48,885 nt of DNA from Nocardioides sp. Root240 (GCF_001428825.1 NZ_LMIT01000015.1:161-49045); one strand, 5' to 3'; shown: positions 14,371 to 21,929, counted from the first letter of the stretch. The notes: generated from the letters alone by a model not told the origin. Numbers and translations: made by a program.

Positions 14371-15390
14371 GTGCTGGCGCCGCGCGTCGGGTACGACGCC
14401 GACCACGACGACTTCGCGCAGTCGGTCCGCCGCTTCCTCGCCGACCACGTGGTCGGGCAGCTCGACCAGTGGCGTGCCGACGGTGGCTTCGACCGCGGGC
14501 TGCTCGCGGCCGCCGGCGAGCAGGGCTTCCTCGGCACCACGGTGCCCGAGGAGCTCGGTGGCGCCGGTCTGGACGACCCGCGCTTCGCCGCGGTGCTCGT
14601 CGAGGAGCTGGCGGCGACCGGTGCGACCGGTCTCGCCCTCGTCGTCGCTCGGCACGTCGGTGTGGTGCTGCCGGCGCTGGTCGCTGCTGGGTCGGCCGAG
14701 GTGGCCGGCCTGGCGGCGGGGGAGCTGATCGGTTGCGTGGCCGTGGTCTCCGCCGAGGGGCGTGCGGCCGGCGTACCGGGGGCGGGCATCGCGGACGTCT
14801 TCGTGCTGGTCGACGCCGCGCGGCCCGACCGGTGCGTCGTCGTGCGGCGCGACGAGCTGGCGGTCGTGCCGTCCCGCCTGCTCGGGGGGACCGACGCGGC
14901 AGCGGCCGATGTAGTGGTGCCCGCATCGGTGCTCGCGGGCGACGGGTACGACGCCCCGGGGCTGCTCGCCGCGCTCGACCTGTGGGGCGCGGTGGTCAGC
15001 GTCGGCGCGGCCCGCGCGGCCTTCGACCTCACCGTCGACTACGTGCAGGACCGGGCCGTCTTCGGCCGCAAGCTCGCGACGTTCGAGAACACCCGCTTCC
15101 GGCTCGCCGAGGTGGGTGCCGAGCTGACCGCCGCCCGCGGGATGGTCGACGCCGCGCTCGCCGCCGTCGTCGGGGGCACGCTCACGCCGGCGCTCGCCGC
15201 CGCCGTCCGCATCGTCGCCGCCAACGTGCACGACCGTGCGGTCGACCAGGGCATGCAGCTGCACGGTGGCTACGGCTACATGCGGGAGTACCCCATCGCC
15301 CACGCCTTCGGTGACGCCCGGTTCGTCCGGGTCGCCTCGGCCGCGACCAGCGAGCCGCGCGCCGTGCTGGCCTCGGCGCTCGGGCTCTGA
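14371..15390 (+). CDS. short acyl-CoA dehydrogenase, probable partner subunit
   Basis: A 339-residue acyl-CoA dehydrogenase homologue, 40-50 residues shorter than normal. The N-terminal helical domain is present (LAAAGEQGFLGTTVPEELGGAG), but the central part is shrunk and lacks the SEPxxGSD signature, while the C-terminal domain is kept (DRAVFGRKLATFENTRFRLA, QLHGGYGYMREYPIAHAFGD). Loss of the central motif with retention of the FAD-facing C terminus is what is seen in non-catalytic halves of heterotetrameric FadE enzymes. GTG start one base after the preceding TGA implies coupled translation with the 13212 gene. The stop lies 7 bases before a palindromic repeat. Confidence 0.88.
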   Translation: MLAPRVGYDADHDDFAQSVRRFLADHVVGQLDQWRADGGFDRGLLAAAGEQGFLGTTVPEELGGAGLDDPRFAAVLVEELAATGATGLALVVARHVGVVLPALVAAGSAEVAGLAAGELIGCVAVVSAEGRAAGVPGAGIADVFVLVDAARPDRCVVVRRDELAVVPSRLLGGTDAAAADVVVPASVLAGDGYDAPGLLAALDLWGAVVSVGAARAAFDLTVDYVQDRAVFGRKLATFENTRFRLAEVGAELTAARGMVDAALAAVVGGTLTPALAAAVRIVAANVHDRAVDQGMQLHGGYGYMREYPIAHAFGDARFVRVASAATSEPRAVLASALGL

Positions 15391-15397
15391 CCCCTGC

Positions 15398-15577
15398 CGG
15401 TGATTGAGGTGCGAGGCGCGCCAGCGCCGAGCCTGGGCGGTGGTTGAGGTGCGAGCGCAGCGAGCCTCGAAACCTCTGGCCATGTTCTTGGGACTGTGCC
15501 CCGGGTAGTTGGGTGCACGGGGACCGGGGGTTTCGAGGCTCCTCGCTGGCGCTCGTCGCACCTCAACCAGCGACGGG
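15398..15577. repeat. dispersed palindromic repeat, copy 2
   Basis: A left arm (GGTGATTGAGGTGCGAG, then a second GGTGGTTGAGGTGCGAG) with CAGCGAGCCTCGAAACCTC, a spacer containing GGGACTGTGCC, and a right arm GTTTCGAGGCTCCTCGCTGG then GCTCGTCGCACCTCAACCA. Arms and spacer are shared with copy 3. It starts just after the FadE stop codon and lies upstream of the GIY-YIG gene. Confidence 0.85.
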
Positions 15578-15647
15578 AGTGCGCTCCCCTCCACGGGCCA
15601 CCGGGTGCCGCGTTTGCGGATGGTTGACGGGTGGGGAGTCGGTCCGC

Positions 15648-15980
15648 ATGCCGTGGACCTACATGCTGCGCTGCAGCGACGACAGCTACTACGTGGGCAG
15701 TACCTGGGACATCGAAGGACGCGTCTGGCAACACCAACAAGGTGAGCTCGGCGCGGTGTACACCTACCGGCGTCGACCGGTCGAGCTCGTGTGGTGCGTC
15801 TGGTACGACCGGGTCGAGGATGCGTTCCGGTTCGAGAAACAGGTCCAGGGCTGGAGTCGCAAGAAGCGGGAAGCGCTGATCAACGGGGCGTGGAACGAGC
15901 TGCCCGACCTGTCGCGACGACTAGCGGTCCAGAAGAGGCTTGCGGCCGAGAAGGACGCGGACGACGCTCCCGGTGGTTGA
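15648..15980 (+). CDS. GIY-YIG family nuclease (UvrC/URI-like domain)
   Basis: A 110-residue single-domain GIY-YIG endonuclease. The signature is present as TYMLRC then DDSYYVGST, the conserved Arg is in IEGRVWQHQQGE, and the metal-binding Glu is in RFEKQVQGWSRKKREALI. Stand-alone proteins of this size belong to the URI/YhbQ group, whose cellular role is poorly known. ATG start with GGGGAG upstream. The gene sits between repeat copies 2 and 3, and its last codons (PGG) and stop lie inside copy 3. It has no operator and no obvious link to lipid catabolism. Confidence 0.85.
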   Translation: MPWTYMLRCSDDSYYVGSTWDIEGRVWQHQQGELGAVYTYRRRPVELVWCVWYDRVEDAFRFEKQVQGWSRKKREALINGAWNELPDLSRRLAVQKRLAAEKDADDAPGG

Positions 15981-16106
15981 GGTGCGAGCGCAGCGAGCCT
16001 CGAAACCTCTGGCCGTGGTGCTGGGACTGTGCCGACGAGGGTTGGGTGCACCGGGCCCGGAGGTTTCGAGGCTCCTCGCTGGCGCTCGTCGCACCTCAAC
16101 CACCGG
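15971..16106. repeat. dispersed palindromic repeat, copy 3 (complete)
   Basis: The best copy. It is bounded by perfect 17-bp inverted ends, CGGTGGTTGAGGTGCGA and TCGCACCTCAACCACCG, with internal arms CAGCGAGCCTCGAAACCTC and GTTTCGAGGCTCCTCGCTGG. It contains the stop codons of both convergent neighbours: the GIY-YIG TGA (15978-15980) and the stop of the minus-strand membrane protein (16096-16098) are both read from the TGGTTGA ends. Confidence 0.9.
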
Positions 16107-16803
16107 GGAGGGCGTCGCGGCGCAGGTGGTGCTCGAGCAGCAGCAGGTAGGTGACCGACAGCGACACGAGGCTGGCGCACAGTGCCCAGAAGTGGGCGTT
16201 GTCGAACAGCTCGGGCGAGAGCGCGGGGAACAGGCCGAGGGCCAGGCCGCCGGGACCCAGGACCGTCGCCCACGCGAACGCTCGCGACTGCCCGCGGGCA
16301 TCGCCTCGCGCCAGGATCCACGGCACCAGGAACACCACGGCGACCACCTGTGTCGCAGCGAGGCTGACCAGCCGCAGCGGGTCGTCGAGCAGCGACTGGA
16401 GCCACCAGAGGCCGATGAAGGCGAACGCCTGGAGCAGCAGGTAGGAGCCGACGAACATCCAGCGTGGCAGGTCCGGGGCGACCAGCGGCTGGCCGAGGGC
16501 GAGGTACTGCCGCACCAGCATCAGCTCGATGCCGACCGAGATCACCATGCCGACCCAGAAGATCGAGAAGTACCAGACGTCCACGTCGTTCAGCCAGTGG
16601 TCGGCGTTCAGGGCGAAGGTGCCGTCGTGGGCCAGCAGGAAGGCCGTCATCCCGATGGGTGCCGCGGGCACGCGGTCGCGGCGGCCGCAGCGGAACGCCT
16701 GCACGATCTGCACGAAGCCGGTCGCCCAGGCGATCGCGGTGAAGACCAGCAACGGCAGGGAGGGCTCGTTGATCCGGTCGAGGACGGGCTGCACGTCGTA
16801 CAC
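16096..16803 (-). CDS. multi-pass membrane protein, paralogue 3 of a DDW/YDHW family
   Basis: A 235-residue membrane protein with about seven hydrophobic segments, related to the tandem pair at 3745 and 4446. The family positions are HD (FLLAHDGTFALN), DHWLNDVDVWYF in place of DDWFxTYDHWF, a Glu in the next segment (VISVGIELMLVRQYLALG), and DDPLRLVSLAAT. GTG start with GAGGAG upstream (VYDVQPVLDR, like the start of paralogue 1). It lies 10 bases downstream of the CrtI-like flavoprotein gene and is surely co-transcribed with it. The last residues (LPGG) and stop come from palindromic repeat copy 3. Confidence 0.8.
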   Translation of the reverse strand: MYDVQPVLDRINEPSLPLLVFTAIAWATGFVQIVQAFRCGRRDRVPAAPIGMTAFLLAHDGTFALNADHWLNDVDVWYFSIFWVGMVISVGIELMLVRQYLALGQPLVAPDLPRWMFVGSYLLLQAFAFIGLWWLQSLLDDPLRLVSLAATQVVAVVFLVPWILARGDARGQSRAFAWATVLGPGGLALGLFPALSPELFDNAHFWALCASLVSLSVTYLLLLEHHLRRDALPGG

Positions 16804-16813
16804 GGGCGTCTCC

Positions 16814-18388
16814 TCAGCGCTCCGCGAGCGCGGTCCGGGCGGCAAGGCGGCCGGGCCAGCCGCTCACGCCACCGCCGGGGTGCGATCCAGCGCCGGCGTG
16901 GAAGTAGCCGGCGACGGGGGAACGGTAGCCGCCGAGGCCCGGCGCAGGGCGGTTCATGGCCAGACGCAGCGGCGTCATGTCGACGTGGAAGTAGGACCCG
17001 TTGGGCGTGGCGTACTGCTCGCCGAAGTCGGCGGGCGAGGTGACCACGCGCCCGATCTCGGCGTCCAGCCCGGACAGGTGGGTGCGGGCGGTGGCGAGGA
17101 CGCCGTCGGCGTACCGGTCGCGGATGTCGGGCCAGTCCTCGCGCGGCTGGGCGGGCACGTTCGAGGCCAGGTAGACGACGTCCTGCCCGGGAGGCGCGAC
17201 GGTGGGGTCGAGGCCCGACAGCACGGCGAGGTACGACGGCGGTGCGGCCAGCGAGCGGCCCTGGCGGATCAGCCGCAGCTGCTCGATCTGGTCGGCGAAG
17301 GTGCCGGTCATCAGCGAGACGGTCCGCAGGTCGTGCCCGTCGAGCCGGTCGCGCTGGCCCTGGGCGACAGGGAAGGTGACCGGCCCGCCGACGGCGAGGT
17401 CCACCTTGAACGTGGCGGAGTTGTTGCCGCTCGCGGGCAGCATCGCGACCTTGGCCGTGACGCTGTAGTCGAGGACGCCGGGCTCGAGCAGCGGCCCGTA
17501 CGCCGTCTGCGGAGGTACGGCGGCCAGCACGCCGCGCCGCGCGTCCACCACCGTGCCGTCGGTCAGCCGGACGCCCCGGACCTCCCCGCCGTCCACCAGG
17601 ACCTGCTCCACGCCGCACCCGCTGCGCACCTCGACGCCCAGCGACCGGGCGCGACCCTCGAGCGCACCGACGATCGACCGCATCCCACCGCGTGGGCGCT
17701 GCACGCCCGGCCGGCTGTGCACGGCCGCGAGCCCGACGCAGTAGAAGCCGCCCCCGTCCGCGTCGATCGGCCCGATCATCGAGCCCCAGTAGGTGCCGAG
17801 CGAGCGCATCGCGTCGCTGCGGAAGGTCTCGGCCATCAGCTCGACGAGGTTGCTCGACATGATCTGGCCGAGCCGGCGCCGGGTGGTGCGGTCGGGAGCC
17901 AGCCGGAGCAGGTGGCGCCCGAGCTCGCGCTTCGGCAGCTCGGCGGGGTGCCGCGACATGACCGTCACCAGCGCGCGGAAGATCCACGACAGCGCGGGTT
18001 GCAGGTCGGCGTACGCCCGGGCGTCGTACGGCGAGAAGCGGCGCACCTCCGCCAGGGTGCGGTCGAGGTCGGCGAACAGCAGCAGCGTCTCGCCGTCGGG
18101 CCCGATCCATCCGTACGGCGCCGGCACGGTGATCGTCTCGAAGCCGTGCCGCCGCAGCCGGAGGTCGTCGACGATCGAGGTGCAGGACATGAACATGTCG
18201 TCCATCGCCCCGAGGCTGAGCACGTGGTCGGGCGCCTCGGGCAGGTAGGCGTGGCTCGTCGAGAGCCCGCCCAGCACGGGTTGCTGCTCGACGACGAGCA
18301 CCGAGGCGCCTGCGGCGCCGAGGGTGCAGGCCGCGCTGAGGCCGTTGTGGCCGCCGCCGATCACGACGAAGTCAAAGCTCTCGGCCAT
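16814..18388 (-). CDS. CrtI/PYROXD2-like FAD-dependent oxidoreductase
   Basis: A 524-residue flavoprotein of the phytoene-desaturase superfamily. It has the N-terminal dinucleotide fold DFVVIGGGHNGLSAACTLG followed by VLVVEQQPVLGGLSTS, a central GGMRSIVGALEGRARSLGVE motif typical of NAD(P)-binding/amine-oxidase-like proteins, and the C-terminal FAD motif YFHAGAGSHPGGGVSGWPGR. The GAGSHPGGG form is that of PYROXD2-type bacterial proteins; true carotenoid desaturases are part of crt clusters, which are absent here. The reaction is probably desaturation or oxidation of a lipophilic substrate. Start at MAESF with GAGGGG upstream. It is followed by a membrane paralogue of the pair that neighbours the GMC enzyme, and the shared operator lies upstream. 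Confidence 0.88.
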   Translation of the reverse strand: MAESFDFVVIGGGHNGLSAACTLGAAGASVLVVEQQPVLGGLSTSHAYLPEAPDHVLSLGAMDDMFMSCTSIVDDLRLRRHGFETITVPAPYGWIGPDGETLLLFADLDRTLAEVRRFSPYDARAYADLQPALSWIFRALVTVMSRHPAELPKRELGRHLLRLAPDRTTRRRLGQIMSSNLVELMAETFRSDAMRSLGTYWGSMIGPIDADGGGFYCVGLAAVHSRPGVQRPRGGMRSIVGALEGRARSLGVEVRSGCGVEQVLVDGGEVRGVRLTDGTVVDARRGVLAAVPPQTAYGPLLEPGVLDYSVTAKVAMLPASGNNSATFKVDLAVGGPVTFPVAQGQRDRLDGHDLRTVSLMTGTFADQIEQLRLIRQGRSLAAPPSYLAVLSGLDPTVAPPGQDVVYLASNVPAQPREDWPDIRDRYADGVLATARTHLSGLDAEIGRVVTSPADFGEQYATPNGSYFHVDMTPLRLAMNRPAPGLGGYRSPVAGYFHAGAGSHPGGGVSGWPGRLAARTALAER

Positions 18389-18444
18389 CGCGGGCCCCTC
18401 TTCCGGAAGGCGACATTTCGACAGAGTATGTACAAACGACGCCT

Positions 18445-18467
18445 TTGTGAATAGTCTCGCCTCACAA
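18445..18467. promoter_or_regulatory. TATTGAGAC operator, copy 5
   Basis: On the minus strand TTGTGAGGC-N7-TTCACAA. Its ends form a perfect palindrome, TTGTGA-N11-TCACAA. It lies 57 bases from the flavoprotein start (minus) and 35 bases from the membrane protein start (plus), so it can serve both directions. Confidence 0.65.
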
Positions 18468-18501
18468 TTCATCGCCCCTCGACCGGAAGTGAGGCGACGT
18501 C

Positions 18502-19206
18502 ATGGAGGCTCGCGTCCACCGCGTGCTCATCTGGACCGGACCCCTGATGGTGCTCATCTGGTTCGCCACGTTCATCTTCGTGATGGGCTTCTTCCCGCCC
18601 TCCGCGCCGAGCGCGAGCGCCGAGGAGGTCCAGCAGCTGTACGCCGACGACCCGACCCTGATCCGGGTGGGGCTGGTCATCGTGATGGCCGCGTCGGCCC
18701 TGCTGGTGCCGTGGGCCGCGGCGATCTCCGGCCAGCTCAAGCGGATCGAGGGGGCCCGCATCCTCGCCGCCACCCAGCTGGTGTCCTGCGGCCTGCTGTC
18801 GCTGGAGTTCATCACGCCGATCGGGGTCTGGATGGCCGCCGCCTTCCGCTACGACGAGCGCCCACCGGCCGTCACCGAGGCGCTCCACGACGTCGGCTGG
18901 ATCCTCTTCGTCACCGTGATCTGGTCGCTGTGGATGCAGATGTGGTGCATCGTGGCGGCGATCTTCATCGACCGGCGCCCCGAGCCGGTGCTGCCGCGCT
19001 GGCTCGGCTACCTGACCGCGTGGGCGGCGCTGCTGATCACGCCCGCCGGCCTGGTGCTCTTCTTCAAGGACGGGCCGTTCGCCTGGAACGGCATCGTCGG
19101 CATCTACATCCCGCTCGCCGCCTTCGCGATCTGGATGGCCTGCATCAGCTACGAGGTGCACCGCGCGCTGACCGTCCAGATCGACGAGGGCACGGAGCCG
19201 GGCTGA
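18502..19206 (+). CDS. multi-pass membrane protein of unknown function
   Basis: A 234-residue integral membrane protein with about six hydrophobic segments (for example VLIWTGPLMVLIWFATFIF, WILFVTVIWSLWMQMWCIVA, IVGIYIPLAAFAIWMACISY). An acidic loop follows segment 1 (ASAEEVQQLYADDP). It lacks the HD and DDW residues of the other membrane family in the window, so it is not a fourth paralogue. I cannot assign a function. ATG preceded by a GGAAGTGAGG stretch. It is divergent from the CrtI-like gene, shares operator copy 5, and is followed by a TetR gene 32 bases downstream. Confidence 0.75.
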   Translation: MEARVHRVLIWTGPLMVLIWFATFIFVMGFFPPSAPSASAEEVQQLYADDPTLIRVGLVIVMAASALLVPWAAAISGQLKRIEGARILAATQLVSCGLLSLEFITPIGVWMAAAFRYDERPPAVTEALHDVGWILFVTVIWSLWMQMWCIVAAIFIDRRPEPVLPRWLGYLTAWAALLITPAGLVLFFKDGPFAWNGIVGIYIPLAAFAIWMACISYEVHRALTVQIDEGTEPG

Positions 19207-19238
19207 GCCCCTGCCCGACACGCCCTAGGCTGGCTTCC

Positions 19239-19799
19239 ATGGACGCCTCGACTGCCCGGCTGGTCCGGGGAGCACGGGAGGCCTTCCTCCGCCTGGGTGT
19301 CGCCGGCACGTCGATGTCCGACATCGCCCGGGCCGCGGGCGTCGTACGGCAGACGGTCTACAAGTCGGTCTCGACCCGCGACGACCTCGTCGAGCTCGCG
19401 ATCGTGCAGGTCTGCGAGGAGCTCCAGGCCCGGGTCGACGCGTTCGACCACGCGGCATACGAGGACCTGGTCGACCGGCTCGCGGAGTTCCTCGCGAACG
19501 CGATCGAGGTGACCGCTGCCGACGCGGAGCTGGCCACCCTCGCGGCCGCGCTGCCCGGCGACCGCGTGCGCGCGGTGCTCGGCGGCTCGCACCCGCTCGA
19601 GGTGCTGATCGAGCAGAGCCTGCACCCGATCCTCGAGGACGCCGACGCGAGCGGCCGGCTGCGGCCCGGCGCGACCGTCGACCTCGCGGCGCGCTGGCTG
19701 CAGGGCGTGCTCACCTGGTTCCTGCTGGGGGAGCACGACGACCCGGCGGCGCTGCGCCGGGAGCTGCGGCAGTACGCCGTACCGTCCGTGCTGGTCTGA
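19239..19799 (+). CDS. TetR-family transcriptional regulator
   Basis: A 186-residue TetR-type protein. The N-terminal helix-turn-helix is clear: LVRGAREAFLRLGVAGTSMS then DIARAAGVVRQTVYKSVSTR. The C-terminal ligand domain is helical, with a WLQGVLTWFLLGEHDDPA segment near the end. No operator copy immediately precedes its own ATG. It could be co-transcribed with the membrane protein gene upstream, and it is convergent with the hydrolase gene, 10 bases away. It is one of two TetR candidates in the window for the TATTGAGAC regulon. Confidence 0.88.
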   Translation: MDASTARLVRGAREAFLRLGVAGTSMSDIARAAGVVRQTVYKSVSTRDDLVELAIVQVCEELQARVDAFDHAAYEDLVDRLAEFLANAIEVTAADAELATLAAALPGDRVRAVLGGSHPLEVLIEQSLHPILEDADASGRLRPGATVDLAARWLQGVLTWFLLGEHDDPAALRRELRQYAVPSVLV

Positions 19800-19809
19800 C
19801 GGGCCTGCC

Positions 19810-20610
19810 TCAGGCGAGGAAGTCGAGCAGGTGCTGGTCGAGGGCGGCCGGCGCCTCGAACATCGGGTAGTGCCCGCAGTCGGGGATCACGGCGAGCCGG
19901 GTGTCCGCGAGCCTCTCGGACAGCCAGTGCGCGCCCTTCGCGGAGTGCACCGGGTCGTCGGCGCCGATGACCTGCAGGACCGGCTGCTTCACTGCCGGGA
20001 TGTCGGCGACCAGGTCGGTGCCGAGCATCGAGTGGTAGCAGGCGACCGACGCCCACGACGGCATCTGCAGCGACTGGTTCGTCATCCAGTCGACGACCGC
20101 GGGCGAGGGCTCGGTGCCGAACCCGCTGCGGATCGTCGTACGACGGGCGGCGAAGCGGTCGCGCAGCTCGAGCTCGACCATCGCCGCGATCGTCGGCTCG
20201 GCGGGGGCGCCGAACGGGAAGGCGTCGCTGCGGCTGGCCCGGACCGCGTTGGAGCCGACGAGCACCAGTCGCTCGACGCGGTCGGGTGCGGCCGCCGCCG
20301 TGCGGAAGCAGACCTGGCCACCGAAGGACCAGCCCACCAGTGCGCACGTCTCGACGGCGAGGGCGTCGAGCACGACCAGCAGGTCGTCGCTGAGCCGGGC
20401 GACGTCGTACCCGGTGAGGGGCTTGTCGGAGCGACCGTGGCCGCGCTGGTCGATCGCCACGATGCGGTGACCGGCGTCGGTGAGGACGCCGACCTGGCGG
20501 TCCCAGGCCTCGTGGGTCATCCCGAAGCCGGGCACGAGTACGACCGCGGGAGCATCCTTCGGGCCGAGGTCCTGGGCGAAGACGTGGACGCCGGGCTCCA
20601 CCTCGACCAT
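19810..20610 (-). CDS. alpha/beta-fold hydrolase
   Basis: A 266-residue alpha/beta hydrolase with a full triad: Ser in ALVGWSFGGQVCFRT, Asp in LQVIGADDPVHSAKG, His in VIPDCGHYPMFEAP. The oxyanion segment is VVLVPGFGMTHEAWDRQV, and DQRGHGRSDKP is typical of haloperoxidase/3-oxoadipate-lactonase-like enzymes, so an ester, lactone or C-C bond substrate is possible. I use the ATG at 20610 (MVEVE); a GTG at 20616 that overlaps the thioesterase stop as GTGA is an equally good alternative given how often such overlaps occur here. It is second in an operon with the thioesterase. Confidence 0.88.
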   Translation of the reverse strand: MVEVEPGVHVFAQDLGPKDAPAVVLVPGFGMTHEAWDRQVGVLTDAGHRIVAIDQRGHGRSDKPLTGYDVARLSDDLLVVLDALAVETCALVGWSFGGQVCFRTAAAAPDRVERLVLVGSNAVRASRSDAFPFGAPAEPTIAAMVELELRDRFAARRTTIRSGFGTEPSPAVVDWMTNQSLQMPSWASVACYHSMLGTDLVADIPAVKQPVLQVIGADDPVHSAKGAHWLSERLADTRLAVIPDCGHYPMFEAPAALDQHLLDFLA

Positions 20611-20612
20611 CG

Positions 20613-21083
20613 TCACGACTGCACCGCCGGCGCGATCCGCTGCTCGAGGTTGCCGACCGCCATGGTGCCGGTGGCGGTGCTGCAGCGGCGGCCGCGCGCG
20701 TCCGTCACGACGACCTCGATGGTCTGCAGGTTGCGGCCGGCGTGGATCGCGGTGGCATCCATGCGGAGCGGCTCGATGGCGGGCGAGTGGTACTGCACCT
20801 GCAGGACGGCGGTCACGGGCATGGTCCCCGTCGGCGCGACGCGCGCGCCCATCACGCCCATGATCTGGTCCACCGCGAGCGCGACGATGCCGCCGTTGAC
20901 GGCGCCGTTCGGGTTGAGCGGGAAGGGGGTGCCGACGTACTCGAACGACGCCTGCGTGCGGCCCATCGACAGGCAGCGCAGGCCCGCGCCCACGAAGGTC
21001 GGGTAGGCGTCGGCCCATGCGACCCAGTCCGCGTCGGGGTCCTCGTGGCGGGGGAGGGCGCGCAGCCCGGCCGTCGTGTCCAT
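20613..21083 (-). CDS. PaaI-like hotdog-fold acyl-CoA thioesterase
   Basis: A 156-residue single hotdog domain of the PaaI/YbgC type. The core NGAVNGGIVALAVDQIMGVM is the family helix and its lead-in; the usual HGG is NGG here. The following strands VTAVLQVQYHSPAIEP and RRCSTATGTMAV are typical. It hydrolyses an acyl- or aryl-CoA and may act as a release valve for stalled CoA intermediates. I choose the Met at 21083 because GGGAG lies 5 bases upstream; the Met at 21095 has no such site and would run into the operator. It is the first gene of the minus-strand operon driven from operator copy 6. Confidence 0.85.
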   Translation of the reverse strand: MDTTAGLRALPRHEDPDADWVAWADAYPTFVGAGLRCLSMGRTQASFEYVGTPFPLNPNGAVNGGIVALAVDQIMGVMGARVAPTGTMPVTAVLQVQYHSPAIEPLRMDATAIHAGRNLQTIEVVVTDARGRRCSTATGTMAVGNLEQRIAPAVQS

Positions 21084-21099
21084 GCGTGCTCCCATTGAT

Positions 21100-21122
21100 T
21101 ATTGGACCTAGTCGTCGCAATA
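21100..21122. promoter_or_regulatory. TATTGAGAC operator, copy 6
   Basis: On the minus strand TATTGCGAC-N7-TCCAATA; on the plus strand TATTGGACC-N7-CGCAATA. It occupies almost the whole 48-bp gap between the divergent thioesterase and crotonase starts, so one bound protein would control both. Confidence 0.7.
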
Positions 21123-21131
21123 ATAGCGGGC

Positions 21132-21929
21132 ATGACCGACGGCTACCAGACGCTCCAGCTCGCGATCGACGACGACGGGGTCTGCGAGATCGTGCTCTCG
21201 CGGCCCGAGCTGATGAACCGCTTCGACCCCGAGCTGCACCACGAGCTCACCCGGGCGTTGCGCGACATCGCTGCCGATCGGTCCGTCCGGGCCGTCGTGC
21301 TCGCCTCGACGGGCAGGGCGTTCTCCGCCGGCGGCGACTTCGAGCTGATGGAGTCGGCGAACAAGGACGCCGACGTACGCCGGGGGATCATCGGCGACGC
21401 GCGCCACCTCCTCGACGCCTTCCTCGCCCTGCCCCAGCCGATCGTGGTCGCCGTCCAGGGGGCGGCCATCGGTCTCGGTGCGACCGTCGCGATGCTCTGC
21501 GACGCGGTCGTCGCCTCCCGCAACGCGGTCCTCGCCGACACGCACGTCGCGATCGGCCTCGTCGCCGGTGACGGCGGCTGCCTGGTCTGGCCCCAGGCGA
21601 TGGGCATGACCCGCGCCCGCCGCCACCTGCTGACCGGCGACCCGCTGGACGCCGACACTGCACTGCGTCTCGGCGTCGTCACCGACCTCGTCGAGACCCC
21701 GGAGGAGGCGCACCCCGCCGCCACCGAGATCGCCCGCCGGATGGCCCGGCTCGCGCCGCTCGCGGTCCAGGGGACGAAGCGCGCGCTCAACCAGGTCTCG
21801 CGCCAGCGGGCCGACGAGGTCGTCGACCTGGCGCTGGCGTTCGAGGAGCAGACGCTGGCGAGCGAGGACCTGCTCGAGGGTGTCGCGTCGTTCAAGGAGC
21901 GCCGCAGCCCACGCTTCGCCGGCCGCTGA
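21132..21929 (+). CDS. enoyl-CoA hydratase/isomerase-family protein with atypical active site
   Basis: A 265-residue crotonase-fold protein. The oxyanion-hole segments are present (GRAFSAGGDFELM and QGAAIGLGATVAMLCDAVV). The two catalytic glutamates of true enoyl-CoA hydratases are both missing: the GGGCE position is GLGAT, and the Glu 20 residues later (QPE) is His in ADTHVAIG. An Asp remains in VAGDGGCLVWP. It is therefore more likely an isomerase, hydrolase or dehalogenase-type member than a hydratase. The ATG is only 10 bases from the operator and has a weak ribosome binding site, so the transcript is short-leadered. It is convergent with the FadE gene at 22043, separated by repeat copy 4. 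Confidence 0.9.
   Translation: MTDGYQTLQLAIDDDGVCEIVLSRPELMNRFDPELHHELTRALRDIAADRSVRAVVLASTGRAFSAGGDFELMESANKDADVRRGIIGDARHLLDAFLALPQPIVVAVQGAAIGLGATVAMLCDAVVASRNAVLADTHVAIGLVAGDGGCLVWPQAMGMTRARRHLLTGDPLDADTALRLGVVTDLVETPEEAHPAATEIARRMARLAPLAVQGTKRALNQVSRQRADEVVDLALAFEEQTLASEDLLEGVASFKERRSPRFAGR

Noticed and set aside
14371..15390. Frameshifted or broken acyl-CoA dehydrogenase
   Set aside because: The short protein has a continuous frame, coupled translation start and conserved N- and C-terminal domains. Its shrunken middle is better explained as a partner subunit than as damage.
16814..18388. Carotenoid biosynthesis (phytoene desaturase) assignment
   Set aside because: The FAD motifs fit the superfamily, but there is no phytoene synthase, GGPP synthase or cyclase gene nearby, and the operator links the gene to lipid catabolism. 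A PYROXD2-like role is more cautious.
18502..19206. Fourth member of the DDW/YDHW membrane family
   Set aside because: It is of similar length and membrane character, but the HD, DDW and DDPL positions are absent, so relation to the other three is not supported.
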